Assembly (NCBI RefSeq): GCF_008704555.1
Contig: NZ_CP023702.1
Span: 7,114,001-7,178,000, forward strand
DNA: 64,000 nt
From: Streptomyces nitrosporeus
GTDB taxonomy: Bacteria; Actinomycetota; Actinomycetes; Streptomycetales; Streptomycetaceae
Reading direction: 5' to 3'
The position numbers and the translations under genes are program-made. Positions 1 to 8,633 of the stretch are shown piece after piece. Position 1 is the stretch's first letter; every line of letters begins with the position of its first letter. The notes under the pieces were generated by a model. That model was not told where the DNA came from. It did no database searches and saw only the letters and a list, made by a program, of their open reading frames with translations.

Positions 1-108
1 GAGATGCCAGTAGCGCAGTTGCGCCGAGATGATTCTGCGGACCTGACCGATCCGCGACGGCAGGGCCTGGAGCTCCACCGCGCAGTGCCTGCTTGGCTCG
101 CTGATCAC
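1..108 (-). CDS. ATP-binding protein (anti-sigma/HATPase type), N-terminus only
   Basis: The first 36 codons of a minus-strand gene leave the window at base 1. The GTG start at 108 follows a GGGGAG ribosome site 8 nt upstream. The peptide runs from VISEPSRHCAVELQALPSRI to RIISAQLRYWHL. That is the usual opening of Streptomyces RsbW/SpoIIAB-like histidine-kinase-type ATPases, which bind and inhibit sigma or anti-anti-sigma partners. The ATP-binding N, G1 and G2 boxes would lie outside the window, so the family call rests on the N-terminal pattern alone. It could be any of the many paralogues in a Streptomyces genome. Confidence 0.7.
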   Translation of the reverse strand, partial: MISEPSRHCAVELQALPSRIGQVRRIISAQLRYWHL

Positions 109-279
109 GGCTGCGACTCCCCGAAATAGGTCCGGAAGAAGACGAAGGGGGGCGGGATCCAGCAGATGGCTGACTGCTGTTTCCGGCCGGGTCATGCGTG
201 GTCCGCCCCGAAAGGCCCGGCGGAGGCGGCTCGCGCTGTCACCGCCGGTGCACGATCAGTGACGTACGACCAGCGTGAC

Positions 280-636
280 TCAGGGGGTTGGGCTCCGCAA
301 CTCGCGGTGCCCGTACGGAACCGGTGTGTCGGCGCCGCCGCCCTGCAGAGCCTTCAGGAACCTGCGGACCGGCGCGGCACCGCCCGGCCTGCGGCTGCGC
401 TGGCCCATCGTCAGCCGGTAACGCACCCCGTTGAGCCGCGCGACCGCCGAATCGGCTGCCAGGAACCAGTGCTTGCGCACGGTCACCGCGCTCAGCGGGG
501 CACTGTCGATCTCACGGCCGTAACTGGTCAGCAGAACCAGCCTGCCGTCCTTCACGATGACCTGGCCCGCCCTGGTCAGGGAGCGGAACCACCGCTGGAT
601 CCTGACATCCGTCGCGTAGAACTCTGTTTCGGCCAC
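280..636 (-). CDS. conserved hypothetical protein, 118 aa
   Basis: GTG start at 636 with a GGGGGG purine run about 9 nt upstream. The protein opens VAETEFYATDVRIQRWFRSL and is basic throughout, with alternating hydrophobic and charged residues typical of a small soluble beta-rich fold. The last 30 residues are Arg/Gly/Pro-rich and look disordered. There is no signal peptide, membrane segment or catalytic motif. Codon use matches the surrounding genes. It looks like a Streptomyces-conserved protein of unknown role and stands alone between two gene starts. I do not recognise a named domain. Confidence 0.65.
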   Translation of the reverse strand: MAETEFYATDVRIQRWFRSLTRAGQVIVKDGRLVLLTSYGREIDSAPLSAVTVRKHWFLAADSAVARLNGVRYRLTMGQRSRRPGGAAPVRRFLKALQGGGADTPVPYGHRELRSPTP

Positions 637-761
637 GGCGACTTCGCCCCCCTACTCAGGCTTCTGCTGAGAAGTCTGCCCCCATTCGGGCGTCCACGCC
701 AGACCGCAGTGGGCCCCGATGTGCCCGCCCGGCCCAAGCCGGGCCTATGGACAGTCAAAGT

Positions 762-791
762 AAACGTTTATGCAGGTGGGGGGAATAGTCT
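762..791 (+). promoter_or_regulatory. AT-rich palindrome and possible -10 before the PLP enzyme gene
   Basis: TAAACGTTTA (762-771) is a perfect 10-bp palindrome in otherwise GC-rich DNA. It is followed by TAGTCT (786-791), which fits a -10 hexamer for the gene starting at 833. The palindrome could be an operator. No matching -35 was found, so this is tentative. Confidence 0.35.
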
Positions 792-832
792 GGGACCAGG
801 GCGACACGTCCCGAGGAGCGAGGAGACCGCCG

Positions 833-1966
833 ATGGAGACCGGGCACGACGGACACGACGGCAGGGTCATGGCGACCGTCGACACCGACCGCAGCGACCC
901 CGGCTACCGGGCCTGGCTCAAGGAGGCCGTGCGCAAGGTCCAGGCGGACGCCAACCGCTCCGCCGACACCCACCTCCTGCGCTTCCCGCTGCCCGAGCGG
1001 TGGAACATCGACCTCTACCTCAAGGACGAGTCGACCCACCCCACCGGGAGCCTCAAGCACCGGCTGGCCCGTTCGCTGTTCCTCTACGGCCTGTGCAACG
1101 GCTGGATCCGCAGGGGCAAACCGGTCATCGAGGCGTCCAGCGGCTCCACAGCCGTCTCCGAGGCGTACTTCGCGAAGCTGATCGGCGTGCCGTTCATCGC
1201 CGTCATGCCGCGCACCACCAGCCCCGAGAAGTGCAGGCTGATCGAATTCCACGGCGGCCGGTGCCACTTCGTCGACGACGCCCGGCGCATCTACGAGGAG
1301 TCCGCCGCCCTCGCCGCCGAGACCGGCGGCCACTACATGGACCAGTTCACCTACGCCGAACGCGCCACCGACTGGCGCGGGAACAACAACATCGCCGAGT
1401 CGATCTACCAGCAACTGCGGCTGGAGCGGTATCCGGAACCCACCTGGATCGTCGCCACGGCCGGCACCGGCGGCACCTCCGCGACCATCGGCCGCTACGT
1501 CCGCTACATGCAGCACGACACCCTGATCTGCGTACCCGACCCGGAGAACTCCTGCTTCTTCGACGGCTGGACCCACCACGACCCCCGGGCCACCAGCGAC
1601 TGCGGATCCCGCATCGAGGGCATCGGCAGACCCCGGATGGAGCCGAGCTTCGTCCCCGGGGCCATCGACCGCATGATGAAGGTCCCCGACGCCGCGTCCG
1701 TCGCCGCCGTACGCGTCCTGGAGCGGGCCATCGGCCGCAGGGCGGGGGGATCGACCGGCACCGGGCTGTGGAGCGCGTTCAAGCTGGTCGCCGAGATGGT
1801 CGGACAGGGCGCCACCGGCAGTGTCGTCTCACTGATCTGCGACCCGGGCGACCGCTACCTCGACAAGTACTACTCCGACGACTGGCTGGCCGGACAGGGC
1901 CTGGACATCCGCCCCTACACCGCCACCGCCGAGCGGTTCCTGGCCACCGGCACCTGGACCGACTGA
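833..1966 (+). CDS. PLP-dependent cysteine synthase-family protein, Cds1-like
   Basis: A 377-aa fold-type II PLP enzyme of the cysteine synthase/cystathionine beta-synthase family. The Schiff-base lysine is K75 in HPTGSLKHRLA, the substrate loop is SSGSTA (102-107), and the phosphate-binding loop is GTGGT (211-215). It lacks the CBS domains of cystathionine beta-synthase. The overall pattern (NNNIAES, GSTGTGLW, C-terminal DKYY) resembles the actinobacterial Cds1 L-cysteine desulfhydrases, which release H2S, pyruvate and ammonia from cysteine. That specific assignment is inference. ATG 833 is chosen because AGGAG lies 8 nt upstream. A longer reading from 770 has no ribosome site, and an internal ATG at 869 is possible. 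Confidence 0.88.
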   Translation: METGHDGHDGRVMATVDTDRSDPGYRAWLKEAVRKVQADANRSADTHLLRFPLPERWNIDLYLKDESTHPTGSLKHRLARSLFLYGLCNGWIRRGKPVIEASSGSTAVSEAYFAKLIGVPFIAVMPRTTSPEKCRLIEFHGGRCHFVDDARRIYEESAALAAETGGHYMDQFTYAERATDWRGNNNIAESIYQQLRLERYPEPTWIVATAGTGGTSATIGRYVRYMQHDTLICVPDPENSCFFDGWTHHDPRATSDCGSRIEGIGRPRMEPSFVPGAIDRMMKVPDAASVAAVRVLERAIGRRAGGSTGTGLWSAFKLVAEMVGQGATGSVVSLICDPGDRYLDKYYSDDWLAGQGLDIRPYTATAERFLATGTWTD

Positions 1967-1998
1967 CGCGGGGACCCCGCACCGACGGGCCCCGCCCC

Positions 1999-2433
1999 TC
2001 AGCCGTCCAGCAGCGTGTCCAGCACCCGGCCGAAGACCCGCCGCCCGGCAGCCGCCAGCAGCGGATCGGCACCCCGGGGCAACAGCCGCACCCGCAGCTC
2101 CTCGACCCAGATCACATGGGAGCCCGCACCCGTCGGCCGTACGTCGATCGACGCCCGGCCCCGCACCGGCGACCCGCGTTTGACCAGCTCGCACACCCCG
2201 GCCCGGCCGACGGCCGGCGGAGTCCAGCGCACCACCTCCATCGGATCGTCGAACCCCAGCGGACCGAGGCCCGTACGTGCCACCAGGACCGTGCCCACCC
2301 CGCCGGGCGGACGGGTCGGCACACCGACCGAGGTGAAGGGGACGGCGTCGCCGTGCCGCTCCCAGTCGGTCACCCGGCGCCAGGCCTCGGCGGCGGGGAG
2401 GGGGGTGAAACGCTCGATCCGGAAGACGGCCAT
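1999..2433 (-). CDS. SRPBCC family protein (START/polyketide-cyclase-like)
   Basis: A 144-aa protein with the SRPBCC layout: an opening beta strand (FRIERFTPLPAAEAWRRVTD), a Gly/Pro-rich middle with beta strands, and a long C-terminal helix (GRRVFGRVLDTLLDG). This fold makes a hydrophobic ligand cavity; the substrate is unknown. There is no signal peptide. The start is ATG 2433 with TAGGAT exactly 6 nt upstream and no Shine-Dalgarno sequence, so it is probably leaderless. It converges with the PLP enzyme gene, 32 nt away. Confidence 0.82.
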   Translation of the reverse strand: MAVFRIERFTPLPAAEAWRRVTDWERHGDAVPFTSVGVPTRPPGGVGTVLVARTGLGPLGFDDPMEVVRWTPPAVGRAGVCELVKRGSPVRGRASIDVRPTGAGSHVIWVEELRVRLLPRGADPLLAAAGRRVFGRVLDTLLDG

Positions 2434-2439
2434 ACCGCG

Positions 2440-2445
2440 ATCCTA
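2440..2445 (-). promoter_or_regulatory. leaderless -10 hexamer TAGGAT
   Basis: TAGGAT on the minus strand, 6 nt before ATG 2433. It fits the Streptomyces -10 consensus TAGRRT, with transcription starting at the A of ATG. Confidence 0.55.
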
Positions 2446-2492
2446 GGACGTCCGGGGCCCGCGGGCCGCTGAGCGGAACGCGCGCGGCCCGG

Positions 2493-3329
2493 TCAGTCCT
2501 TCCTCCGGTGCTCCTGACCGCCCGCCACCACCAGGCCCGGAAGGTGCTCCTCCATCTCCTGCCGGACACCGTCCGAGAGACCCGCGTCCGTGACGAAGGC
2601 GTCGACCTCCTCCAGGGCCGCGAACGAACTCAGCCCCACCGTGCCCCACTTGGTGTGGTCGGCGACCACCACGACCCGGCGGGCCGCCTGCACCAGCCGG
2701 CGGTTGGTCTCGGCCTCCGCGAGGTTGGGGGTGGAGAGTCCGGCCTCCACGGAGATGCCGTGCACCCCGAGGAAGAGCACGTCGAAGTGGAGCGAGTCGA
2801 TCGCACGGTCCGCGACGGGCCCCACGAGCGAGTCCGACGGCGTACGGACCCCACCGGTCAGCACGACCGTGGCCGCCCCCGCCCGCCCGCTGCCCGCCGA
2901 AGGCCGCTGGGCGTCGTGGAACACATCGGCGACCCGCACCGAGTTCGTGACCACCGTCAGCCCGGGCACCTCCAGCAGGTGCCTGGCCAGCGCGAACGTG
3001 GTGGTGCCGCCCGACAGGGCGATCGCGCTGCCGGGCGCCGCCATCGCCGCGGCCACCCGTGCGATGTCCTCCTTGGCGCTGAGCTCCAGCGTCGACTTGG
3101 CCTCGAAACCGGGCTCGTGGGCACTCGCCTCGGCCACCGGGACGGCCCCGCCGTGCACCTTCTCGACCGCACCCTGCCGGGCCAGCGCGTCCAGATCCCG
3201 GCGGATGGTCATGTCGGAGACGCTCAGTCTGCGGGTCAGCTCGTTGACCCGGACACCGCCGCGCTTGCGCACCTCGTCGAGGATGAGCGCGCGCCGCTGC
3301 TCCGCGAGCAGATTGTGGTTCTCGCTCAA
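2493..3329 (-). CDS. DeoR/GlpR family transcriptional regulator
   Basis: About 278 aa. The N-terminal winged helix-turn-helix spans roughly residues 8-60, with the DeoR signature region VRVNELTRRLSVSDMTIRRD. The C-terminal sugar-phosphate-sensing (DeoRC, ISOCOT-like) domain contains SGGTTTFALAR, the LTGG loop, ETNRRLV and ADHTKWG. Such proteins usually repress sugar or polyol catabolism and are released by a phosphorylated sugar. No catabolic operon is adjacent, so the target is unknown. I chose a TTG start at 3329 (LSENHNLLAEQRR) because GGAAGGA lies about 12 nt upstream and homologues begin there. GTG at 3350 in the same frame is the alternative. Confidence 0.88.
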   Translation of the reverse strand: MSENHNLLAEQRRALILDEVRKRGGVRVNELTRRLSVSDMTIRRDLDALARQGAVEKVHGGAVPVAEASAHEPGFEAKSTLELSAKEDIARVAAAMAAPGSAIALSGGTTTFALARHLLEVPGLTVVTNSVRVADVFHDAQRPSAGSGRAGAATVVLTGGVRTPSDSLVGPVADRAIDSLHFDVLFLGVHGISVEAGLSTPNLAEAETNRRLVQAARRVVVVADHTKWGTVGLSSFAALEEVDAFVTDAGLSDGVRQEMEEHLPGLVVAGGQEHRRKD

Positions 3330-3573
3330 CGCCGGGTCCGGTCCTTCCACTCGAGTCCGCACCGTCCGGCAGCCGTCCCGCCGGATCCCCCATCCTCCCA
3401 CGCACCCCCGGCGGCCACGCCACCGGGGAGATTCGGTGACGACGGGTGCCGCGGACGCCTTCCGTCCGGGACAGTGGTGACGGTACGTCAGTGCGAAGTC
3501 GCGCACGGCGTCCTCGTCCCCCTTTCCTCCCCGCCGGCCCGGCCGTGTACGGGCCAGAGAGTGAGCTCCGGAA

Positions 3574-5946
3574 GTGACGTGTGAACACCAGGCCCCGCCC
3601 GACGGCGGGGCAGCACTGGAACTGCTCGTCCACGGCGTCGGCGGAACCACCCCGCAGGAGATGCTCGGCGACCCCCGCACCACCAGGATCACCGGGGACG
3701 CCACCGCCGCCGTCTACCGGCGCACCGAGGACGTCGGCGCGGAACAGGACCCCGGACGCCACCGGGACGGGCCCGTCGCCGAGGCGTACTGCTGGTCCAA
3801 CCTCACCTCCGGCAACGCCTCCCGGGCCCTGTGGCTGCTGCTGCTCCCCTTCATGGTGGTCAACCTCGCCCACTGGATGCGGCCCACCGCCCGCTCCGCC
3901 GGCAACGCGGTCCGCCTGTACGGGGCGGTGGTGCGCCTGATAGCACTCAGCCTCACCGTGCTGCTCACCGCCGCCGCCTGCGAGGTCGCCCTCGACCTGG
4001 CGGCCTGGCAGTGCGCCGGCGCGGCCGAGTGCGTCGCGCGCCACTCCTGGCTCGGATTCCTCTCACCGGAGCAGGGCGGCTGGTGGTCCCAGCCGGGCCG
4101 CCGGCTCGCCCTCGCCACCCTCGTCCCCACCGCCCTCGTCACCCTGCTCTGGTACCTGTCCAACCGCACCTGGAGCGCCTACGAGTCGCAGCGGCCCCTG
4201 GACAGCGAGACGCCCGACGACGACCCGGCGCCCGCGGCCGGCCACGCCCCGCCGCCGCCCGCCGTCCGGCCCGCGCTCGGCCGCCCCGGGTTCTGGTACG
4301 GCCGCAGGCTGGTGGCCCGGCTGCGGGCCGCCCACACCGCCGCCGGCCTCCTCACCGTCGCCGCGGCGGTCTGGGGAGCGGCCGCCCGGTACGACGGGAC
4401 CACCGGCAGCGCCGTACCCGCCCTGTACGGCCGGCTGCTCGGGGCGGCCCTCGTCCTGTGCGGGACCACCGTCGTCACGGTGGTCTGCCGCCGGGGCCGC
4501 AGCGAACGGCGCCTGGACAACCGCGTCGACCGCGCGGTCACCACCTTCCTGCCGCCCGCCGCGCTCGTCCTGCTGCTCGCCGCCGTCGTCCACGCCGCCT
4601 GGTCACGCCCCGGCTGGACGTCCACCGGCTCCTCCCTCCCCGGTGAGGCGCTGTTCGCCGCCCTCACCCTCGGCCAGGGCATCCTCGTCGTCGTGCTCGC
4701 CGCCGTCGCGCTCGGCCTGTACACCCGCGCCCCCGAAGCCCGTACCACCCTGAGAGGACTCGGCGGGCCCGCCGTGGCCATGCTCGCCTGCGCGCTGGGC
4801 GGGGTGATGACGGGCGGCGTGGCCCAGCGGGTCGCCGACTGGCTCGACGGCCCCGGCACCCCCGGCATGGGCGACGGCCCGTGGATCGAGGGCCCGCCGG
4901 TACTCCTCAGCTGGCAGGCGGCCGTCATCCCCGTCCTGCTGCTCCTGCTCCTGGCCCCCCTCACCTGGCTCGTCGTCCGTACCGTGCGGCGCGTCCGGAG
5001 GATGGAACCCGCCATCGAGGCCGAGTACGGCGCGGAGCGCCCCGACGCCGCCCGCACCCGGCAGATCGCCCGCGTCCGCGCCGCCGCCGCACTCACCGAC
5101 TCCGCACCGCGCATCGTCGGGCTGGTCTCCGGGGCCACCCTGTTCCTCGGCGCCGGGGCCCTCGTGGGCGCCTGGACGGCGGGCGAGGTGCCCGGACTCG
5201 CCGTGCACGGGGCCGGGCCCTTCGTCGAATCGCTCGCCGACGCCGCCCAGGCGACGGGATCCTGGATGATCGGCTTCGGCTTCATACTGTTCGTCACCTG
5301 GGGGCGCCGGGCCTACCGCGACGTCTCCGCACGCCGCACCATAGGGATCCTCTGGGACGTCGGCACCTTCTGGCCCCGCGCCGCCCATCCCTTCGCCCCG
5401 CCGTGCTACGCCGAGCGGGCCGTCCCCGACCTGTCGTCCCGGATGTGCGCCTGGACCGGGCAGACCGGCGGACGGCTCGTCATCTCCGGCCACTCCCAGG
5501 GCAGCGTGCTGGCGGCGGCCGCCGTGTGGCAGCTCCCCGACACGGCACGGCACCAGGTGGCGCTGCTCACCTACGGCTCACCGATCGAGCGGCTGTACGG
5601 CCGCTGGTTCCCCGCCTACTTCGGGCCCGCACCGCTCGCCGGACTGCACCGGTCCGTGCACTGCTGGCGCAACCTGTGGCGCGCGACCGACCCGATCGGC
5701 GGCCCCGTCCGGATCGAGGAGGCCGACGGCCGGCCGGAGGTGGACCGGGGACCGCTCAAGGACCCGCTGGTCTACGGCCGCACCCTCGAACACCCGCTGC
5801 CCGAGCCGGTCCTCGGGCACTCCGACTACCAGGCCGACCCGGTCTTCGCGGTGGAGCGGGCCGCACTGCTGGAACGGCTCGGCCCCGTCCTGCCCCGGCA
5901 GGCCGCCGGGAAGGCTCAGGGCAGCACGGGGAGGTCCTCCGGGTAG
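3574..5946 (+). CDS. multi-pass membrane protein with alpha/beta-hydrolase motifs
   Basis: A 790-aa integral membrane protein starting at GTG 3574. The N-terminus has LELLVHGVGGTTPQEML (about residues 16-32), an oxyanion-hole-like HG strand of alpha/beta hydrolases. The middle (about 80-560) has eight or more hydrophobic segments separated by Arg-rich loops. The C-terminus carries a GHSQG nucleophile elbow near residues 638-642 (LVISGHSQGSVLAAAAVW). A hydrolase fold interrupted by a membrane block is therefore likely, with lipid or ester substrates as inference. Its 3' end overlaps the convergent beta-helix/AAA gene by 31 nt. I do not recognise a characterised homologue. Confidence 0.85.
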   Translation: MTCEHQAPPDGGAALELLVHGVGGTTPQEMLGDPRTTRITGDATAAVYRRTEDVGAEQDPGRHRDGPVAEAYCWSNLTSGNASRALWLLLLPFMVVNLAHWMRPTARSAGNAVRLYGAVVRLIALSLTVLLTAAACEVALDLAAWQCAGAAECVARHSWLGFLSPEQGGWWSQPGRRLALATLVPTALVTLLWYLSNRTWSAYESQRPLDSETPDDDPAPAAGHAPPPPAVRPALGRPGFWYGRRLVARLRAAHTAAGLLTVAAAVWGAAARYDGTTGSAVPALYGRLLGAALVLCGTTVVTVVCRRGRSERRLDNRVDRAVTTFLPPAALVLLLAAVVHAAWSRPGWTSTGSSLPGEALFAALTLGQGILVVVLAAVALGLYTRAPEARTTLRGLGGPAVAMLACALGGVMTGGVAQRVADWLDGPGTPGMGDGPWIEGPPVLLSWQAAVIPVLLLLLLAPLTWLVVRTVRRVRRMEPAIEAEYGAERPDAARTRQIARVRAAAALTDSAPRIVGLVSGATLFLGAGALVGAWTAGEVPGLAVHGAGPFVESLADAAQATGSWMIGFGFILFVTWGRRAYRDVSARRTIGILWDVGTFWPRAAHPFAPPCYAERAVPDLSSRMCAWTGQTGGRLVISGHSQGSVLAAAAVWQLPDTARHQVALLTYGSPIERLYGRWFPAYFGPAPLAGLHRSVHCWRNLWRATDPIGGPVRIEEADGRPEVDRGPLKDPLVYGRTLEHPLPEPVLGHSDYQADPVFAVERAALLERLGPVLPRQAAGKAQGSTGRSSG

Positions 5947-8399
5947 AGCAGGGTGAGATCGTCCGTACTGGGCTGCGCCAGCTGCGCGACCCGGCCCGCG
6001 TGGCGCTCGACCATCGACTCGAACGTCTGCCGTGCGGTACGGCCGTTGCCGAAGGCGGGCCCCTTGGGCAGCGCCGTGAAGTAGGTGAGCAGCGCTGCCC
6101 CCGTCCCGTCCGCCAGACGGTACTCGTGCTCCTCGGCCTGCTGCTCGACGATCCGCAGCAGCTCCTCGGGCAGGTAGTCGCTGAAGGTGATGGTGCGCGA
6201 GAAACGGGACGCCACACCCGGGTTGACGGTGAGGAAGCGCTCCATCTCGTGGGTGTACCCGGCCACGATCACCACGACCGCGTCCCGGTGGTCCTCCATC
6301 AGCTTCACCAGGGTGTCGATGGCCTCCCGGCCGAAGTCCCGCCCCGAGTCCTCCGGTGACAGGGCGTACGCCTCGTCGACGAAGAGGACACCGCCGCGCG
6401 CCCGGTCGAACGCCTCCTGGGTCCGGATGGCGGTGGAACCGATGTGCTCACCGACCAGGTCGACCCGGGACACCTCCACCAGATGGCCGTGCTCCAGCAC
6501 TCCGAGGGAGGCGAGGATCTCGCCGTACAGCCGGGCGACGGTCGTCTTGCCCGTGCCGGGGGAGCCGGTGAAGACGAGGTGCCGGCGCACCGACGCCGCC
6601 TTCAGGCCGGCCAGCCGGCGTTGCCGTCCGACCTCGATCATGTCCGTCAGCGCCCGCACCTCGCGTTTGACGCTGTCCAGGCCCACCAGCGCGTCCAGCT
6701 CGCCCAGGACGTCACCCGCCTCGCGCCGGGGCCCGTCGTGCGCCTGCGCGGGAAGAGCGGCGACGGGCGCGGAGGGGGCGGGGGAGGGCTCCGTGGTCCG
6801 CGGCCCGGGAAGCGTGCCGAGCAGCCCCGGCGAAGACCGGTCCGGGGCGGCCGGGACGGACACCGGCGGAGCGGGCGCCAGGGGCGTGGCGCGGGTCCGC
6901 AGCCCGCTCTCGTCACTCGTGCAGTCCTCGACCACCGGGCCGCCGGAACGGCCCTCGCCGTGCGGGGCGAAACCGTCGGCGAACTCGTACCCCCCGCGCG
7001 CGCAGCGCTCGGTGCGGCAGCGGCTGAGGGTGGAGCGGCAGCCGTCCATCACGTGGAAGCCGTATCCCTCGCTGCCGGTGACACGGCAGCCGCGGAAGGT
7101 GCCGCGGCCCTCGGCGGAGACGTAGAAACCGGCCTCGGCGGGCGAGGTGACCGTGCAGCGCTCGATCGTCGGGTCGGCGCCCTTGGTGACGATGACACCG
7201 GTCTGCACCGTGTCGATGGTGCAGTTGTTCAGGGTGCCGCCGCTGCCGTGGTCGCGGAACCAGGCACCCGTGGAAGCCTCCCGGATACGGCAGTCGTCGA
7301 GCTGGGCGGTCGCCCCGTCGCTCACCGAGACGGCCGTGTTGCGGATCTGCGAGAGGTCGCTGTCCACCACATCGGCGCGGGAGCCGCGGTCGAGGACGAA
7401 CAGGGCGTCGGGGACGTCGTGGACCCGGCAGGCGTCGAGGACGACCGCGGCACCGTCGCTGACCCAGACCGCGGGGTAGTCGCCGGTGCTGTCGTGGATC
7501 TCGCACTGGTTGGCGTCGACCCGTGTGCCGGGGTCCCAGACCGAGAGGCCGTTGCGGCCGAACCGGCGCACGGCCGACCGGGTCAGGGTGAGCACCGACC
7601 GCGACCGCAGGTCGATGGCGTTCTCCGGGATGTCGTGGATGTCGCAGTCGGCGAGGGTGAGCACGGCGTCGGTGTCCAGTGTCACGCCGTCCGCGGAGGT
7701 CCGGTGGACCGTGCACTCGGAGAGGTGGGCCGCCCCTCGGCCGGTGACCTGCACCCCGCTCCCCTTGATCTCGTAGATCTCGCAGCCCACCGCCTCCAGC
7801 ACACTGCCCTCGCCCGTCACGCTCAGACCGGCCCCCGACGCGTGGTGGACGCGGCAGCGGTCGAACCGGGGGCGGGCGCCGTCGCGTACGGAGACACCGG
7901 ACTGCCCCGCCGAGACGATCTCGCACTCTTCGAACAGGCCCCCGGAGCCGTCGAGCACGGCGATGCCGACCCCGGCCGGATTGTCCACGCCGCAGCGGCG
8001 CACGGTGGGCCGCGCACCGCCCCGCACCTCGACGCCCACGGCCGACCTGGTCACGATGCGCAGGTCCGAGAGCTCCGGCGTCCCCTCCTCGACGAGCAGG
8101 GCCGGAGCCGCCGAGTCCTGGCCCTCCACATGGATGTCGCGGATCACGGCGGCGGCACGGACGGTCAGCGGCACACCGTCCACCGGCGCGATCCGCACCG
8201 AGCCGACGGACCCCTCGGGGCCGCGCAGGGTCACCGCCCGGTGGACGACCAGATTCTCCCGGTAGGTGCCCGGGGCGACCGTCAGGACGTCACCGTCGGC
8301 CGCCGCCTCCAGAGCCGCGGAGAGGGAGGCGTACTCGCCCGTGCGGCGCCGCCATCGCGATGTGCCGGTGTGCGTCACCTGGACCGTGCCCTGTGCCAT
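5916..8399 (-). CDS. right-handed beta-helix protein fused to a CbbX/EccA-type AAA+ ATPase
   Basis: An 827-aa fusion. Residues about 20-470 are tandem 22-24-residue parallel beta-helix coils (NosD/pectate-lyase-like), recognisable by repeated xxxCxVxxxxxxGVxVxxGA patterns. A Pro/Ala-rich linker follows (about 495-555). The C-terminal AAA+ module has Walker A GSPGTGKTT (about 607-615), Walker B VLFVDEAYALS (about 665) and a downstream Arg-rich sensor region, as in CbxX/CfqX and the EccA ATPases of type VII secretion. No signal peptide, so it is cytosolic. The helix may bind a polymer or partner while the ATPase remodels it; this is inference. Weak purine run before ATG 8399. Confidence 0.9.
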   Translation of the reverse strand: MAQGTVQVTHTGTSRWRRRTGEYASLSAALEAAADGDVLTVAPGTYRENLVVHRAVTLRGPEGSVGSVRIAPVDGVPLTVRAAAVIRDIHVEGQDSAAPALLVEEGTPELSDLRIVTRSAVGVEVRGGARPTVRRCGVDNPAGVGIAVLDGSGGLFEECEIVSAGQSGVSVRDGARPRFDRCRVHHASGAGLSVTGEGSVLEAVGCEIYEIKGSGVQVTGRGAAHLSECTVHRTSADGVTLDTDAVLTLADCDIHDIPENAIDLRSRSVLTLTRSAVRRFGRNGLSVWDPGTRVDANQCEIHDSTGDYPAVWVSDGAAVVLDACRVHDVPDALFVLDRGSRADVVDSDLSQIRNTAVSVSDGATAQLDDCRIREASTGAWFRDHGSGGTLNNCTIDTVQTGVIVTKGADPTIERCTVTSPAEAGFYVSAEGRGTFRGCRVTGSEGYGFHVMDGCRSTLSRCRTERCARGGYEFADGFAPHGEGRSGGPVVEDCTSDESGLRTRATPLAPAPPVSVPAAPDRSSPGLLGTLPGPRTTEPSPAPSAPVAALPAQAHDGPRREAGDVLGELDALVGLDSVKREVRALTDMIEVGRQRRLAGLKAASVRRHLVFTGSPGTGKTTVARLYGEILASLGVLEHGHLVEVSRVDLVGEHIGSTAIRTQEAFDRARGGVLFVDEAYALSPEDSGRDFGREAIDTLVKLMEDHRDAVVVIVAGYTHEMERFLTVNPGVASRFSRTITFSDYLPEELLRIVEQQAEEHEYRLADGTGAALLTYFTALPKGPAFGNGRTARQTFESMVERHAGRVAQLAQPSTDDLTLLYPEDLPVLP

Positions 8400-8633
8400 G
8401 GTGCTGCTGTGCCCCCACCTCGTGCCGTGTGCGCTGCCTCGTGCCTGTCCGTACGCCGTACGGCTGCCGGCCGGCGCCTGTCGGAGCCGGTACCGGGTCA
8501 GCCTGCCGGGGAAGTCGGGCGGGCCGGACCACCGTAGCGCGCGTGGCGGCCACGGGGCGCCGGGTCCACCGCCCCGCCCCCCTTCTCCCGGTACGGGGCG
8601 GAGCGCACCGGCCCGTACGCTGCGCCCCCGGCG

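Noticed and set aside
166..2472. A long plus-strand reading of 768 codons across the left end
   Set aside because: Composition is Arg/Pro/Gly-rich with no ribosome site, and it runs antisense or out of frame to well-supported genes. Typical of GC-rich DNA.
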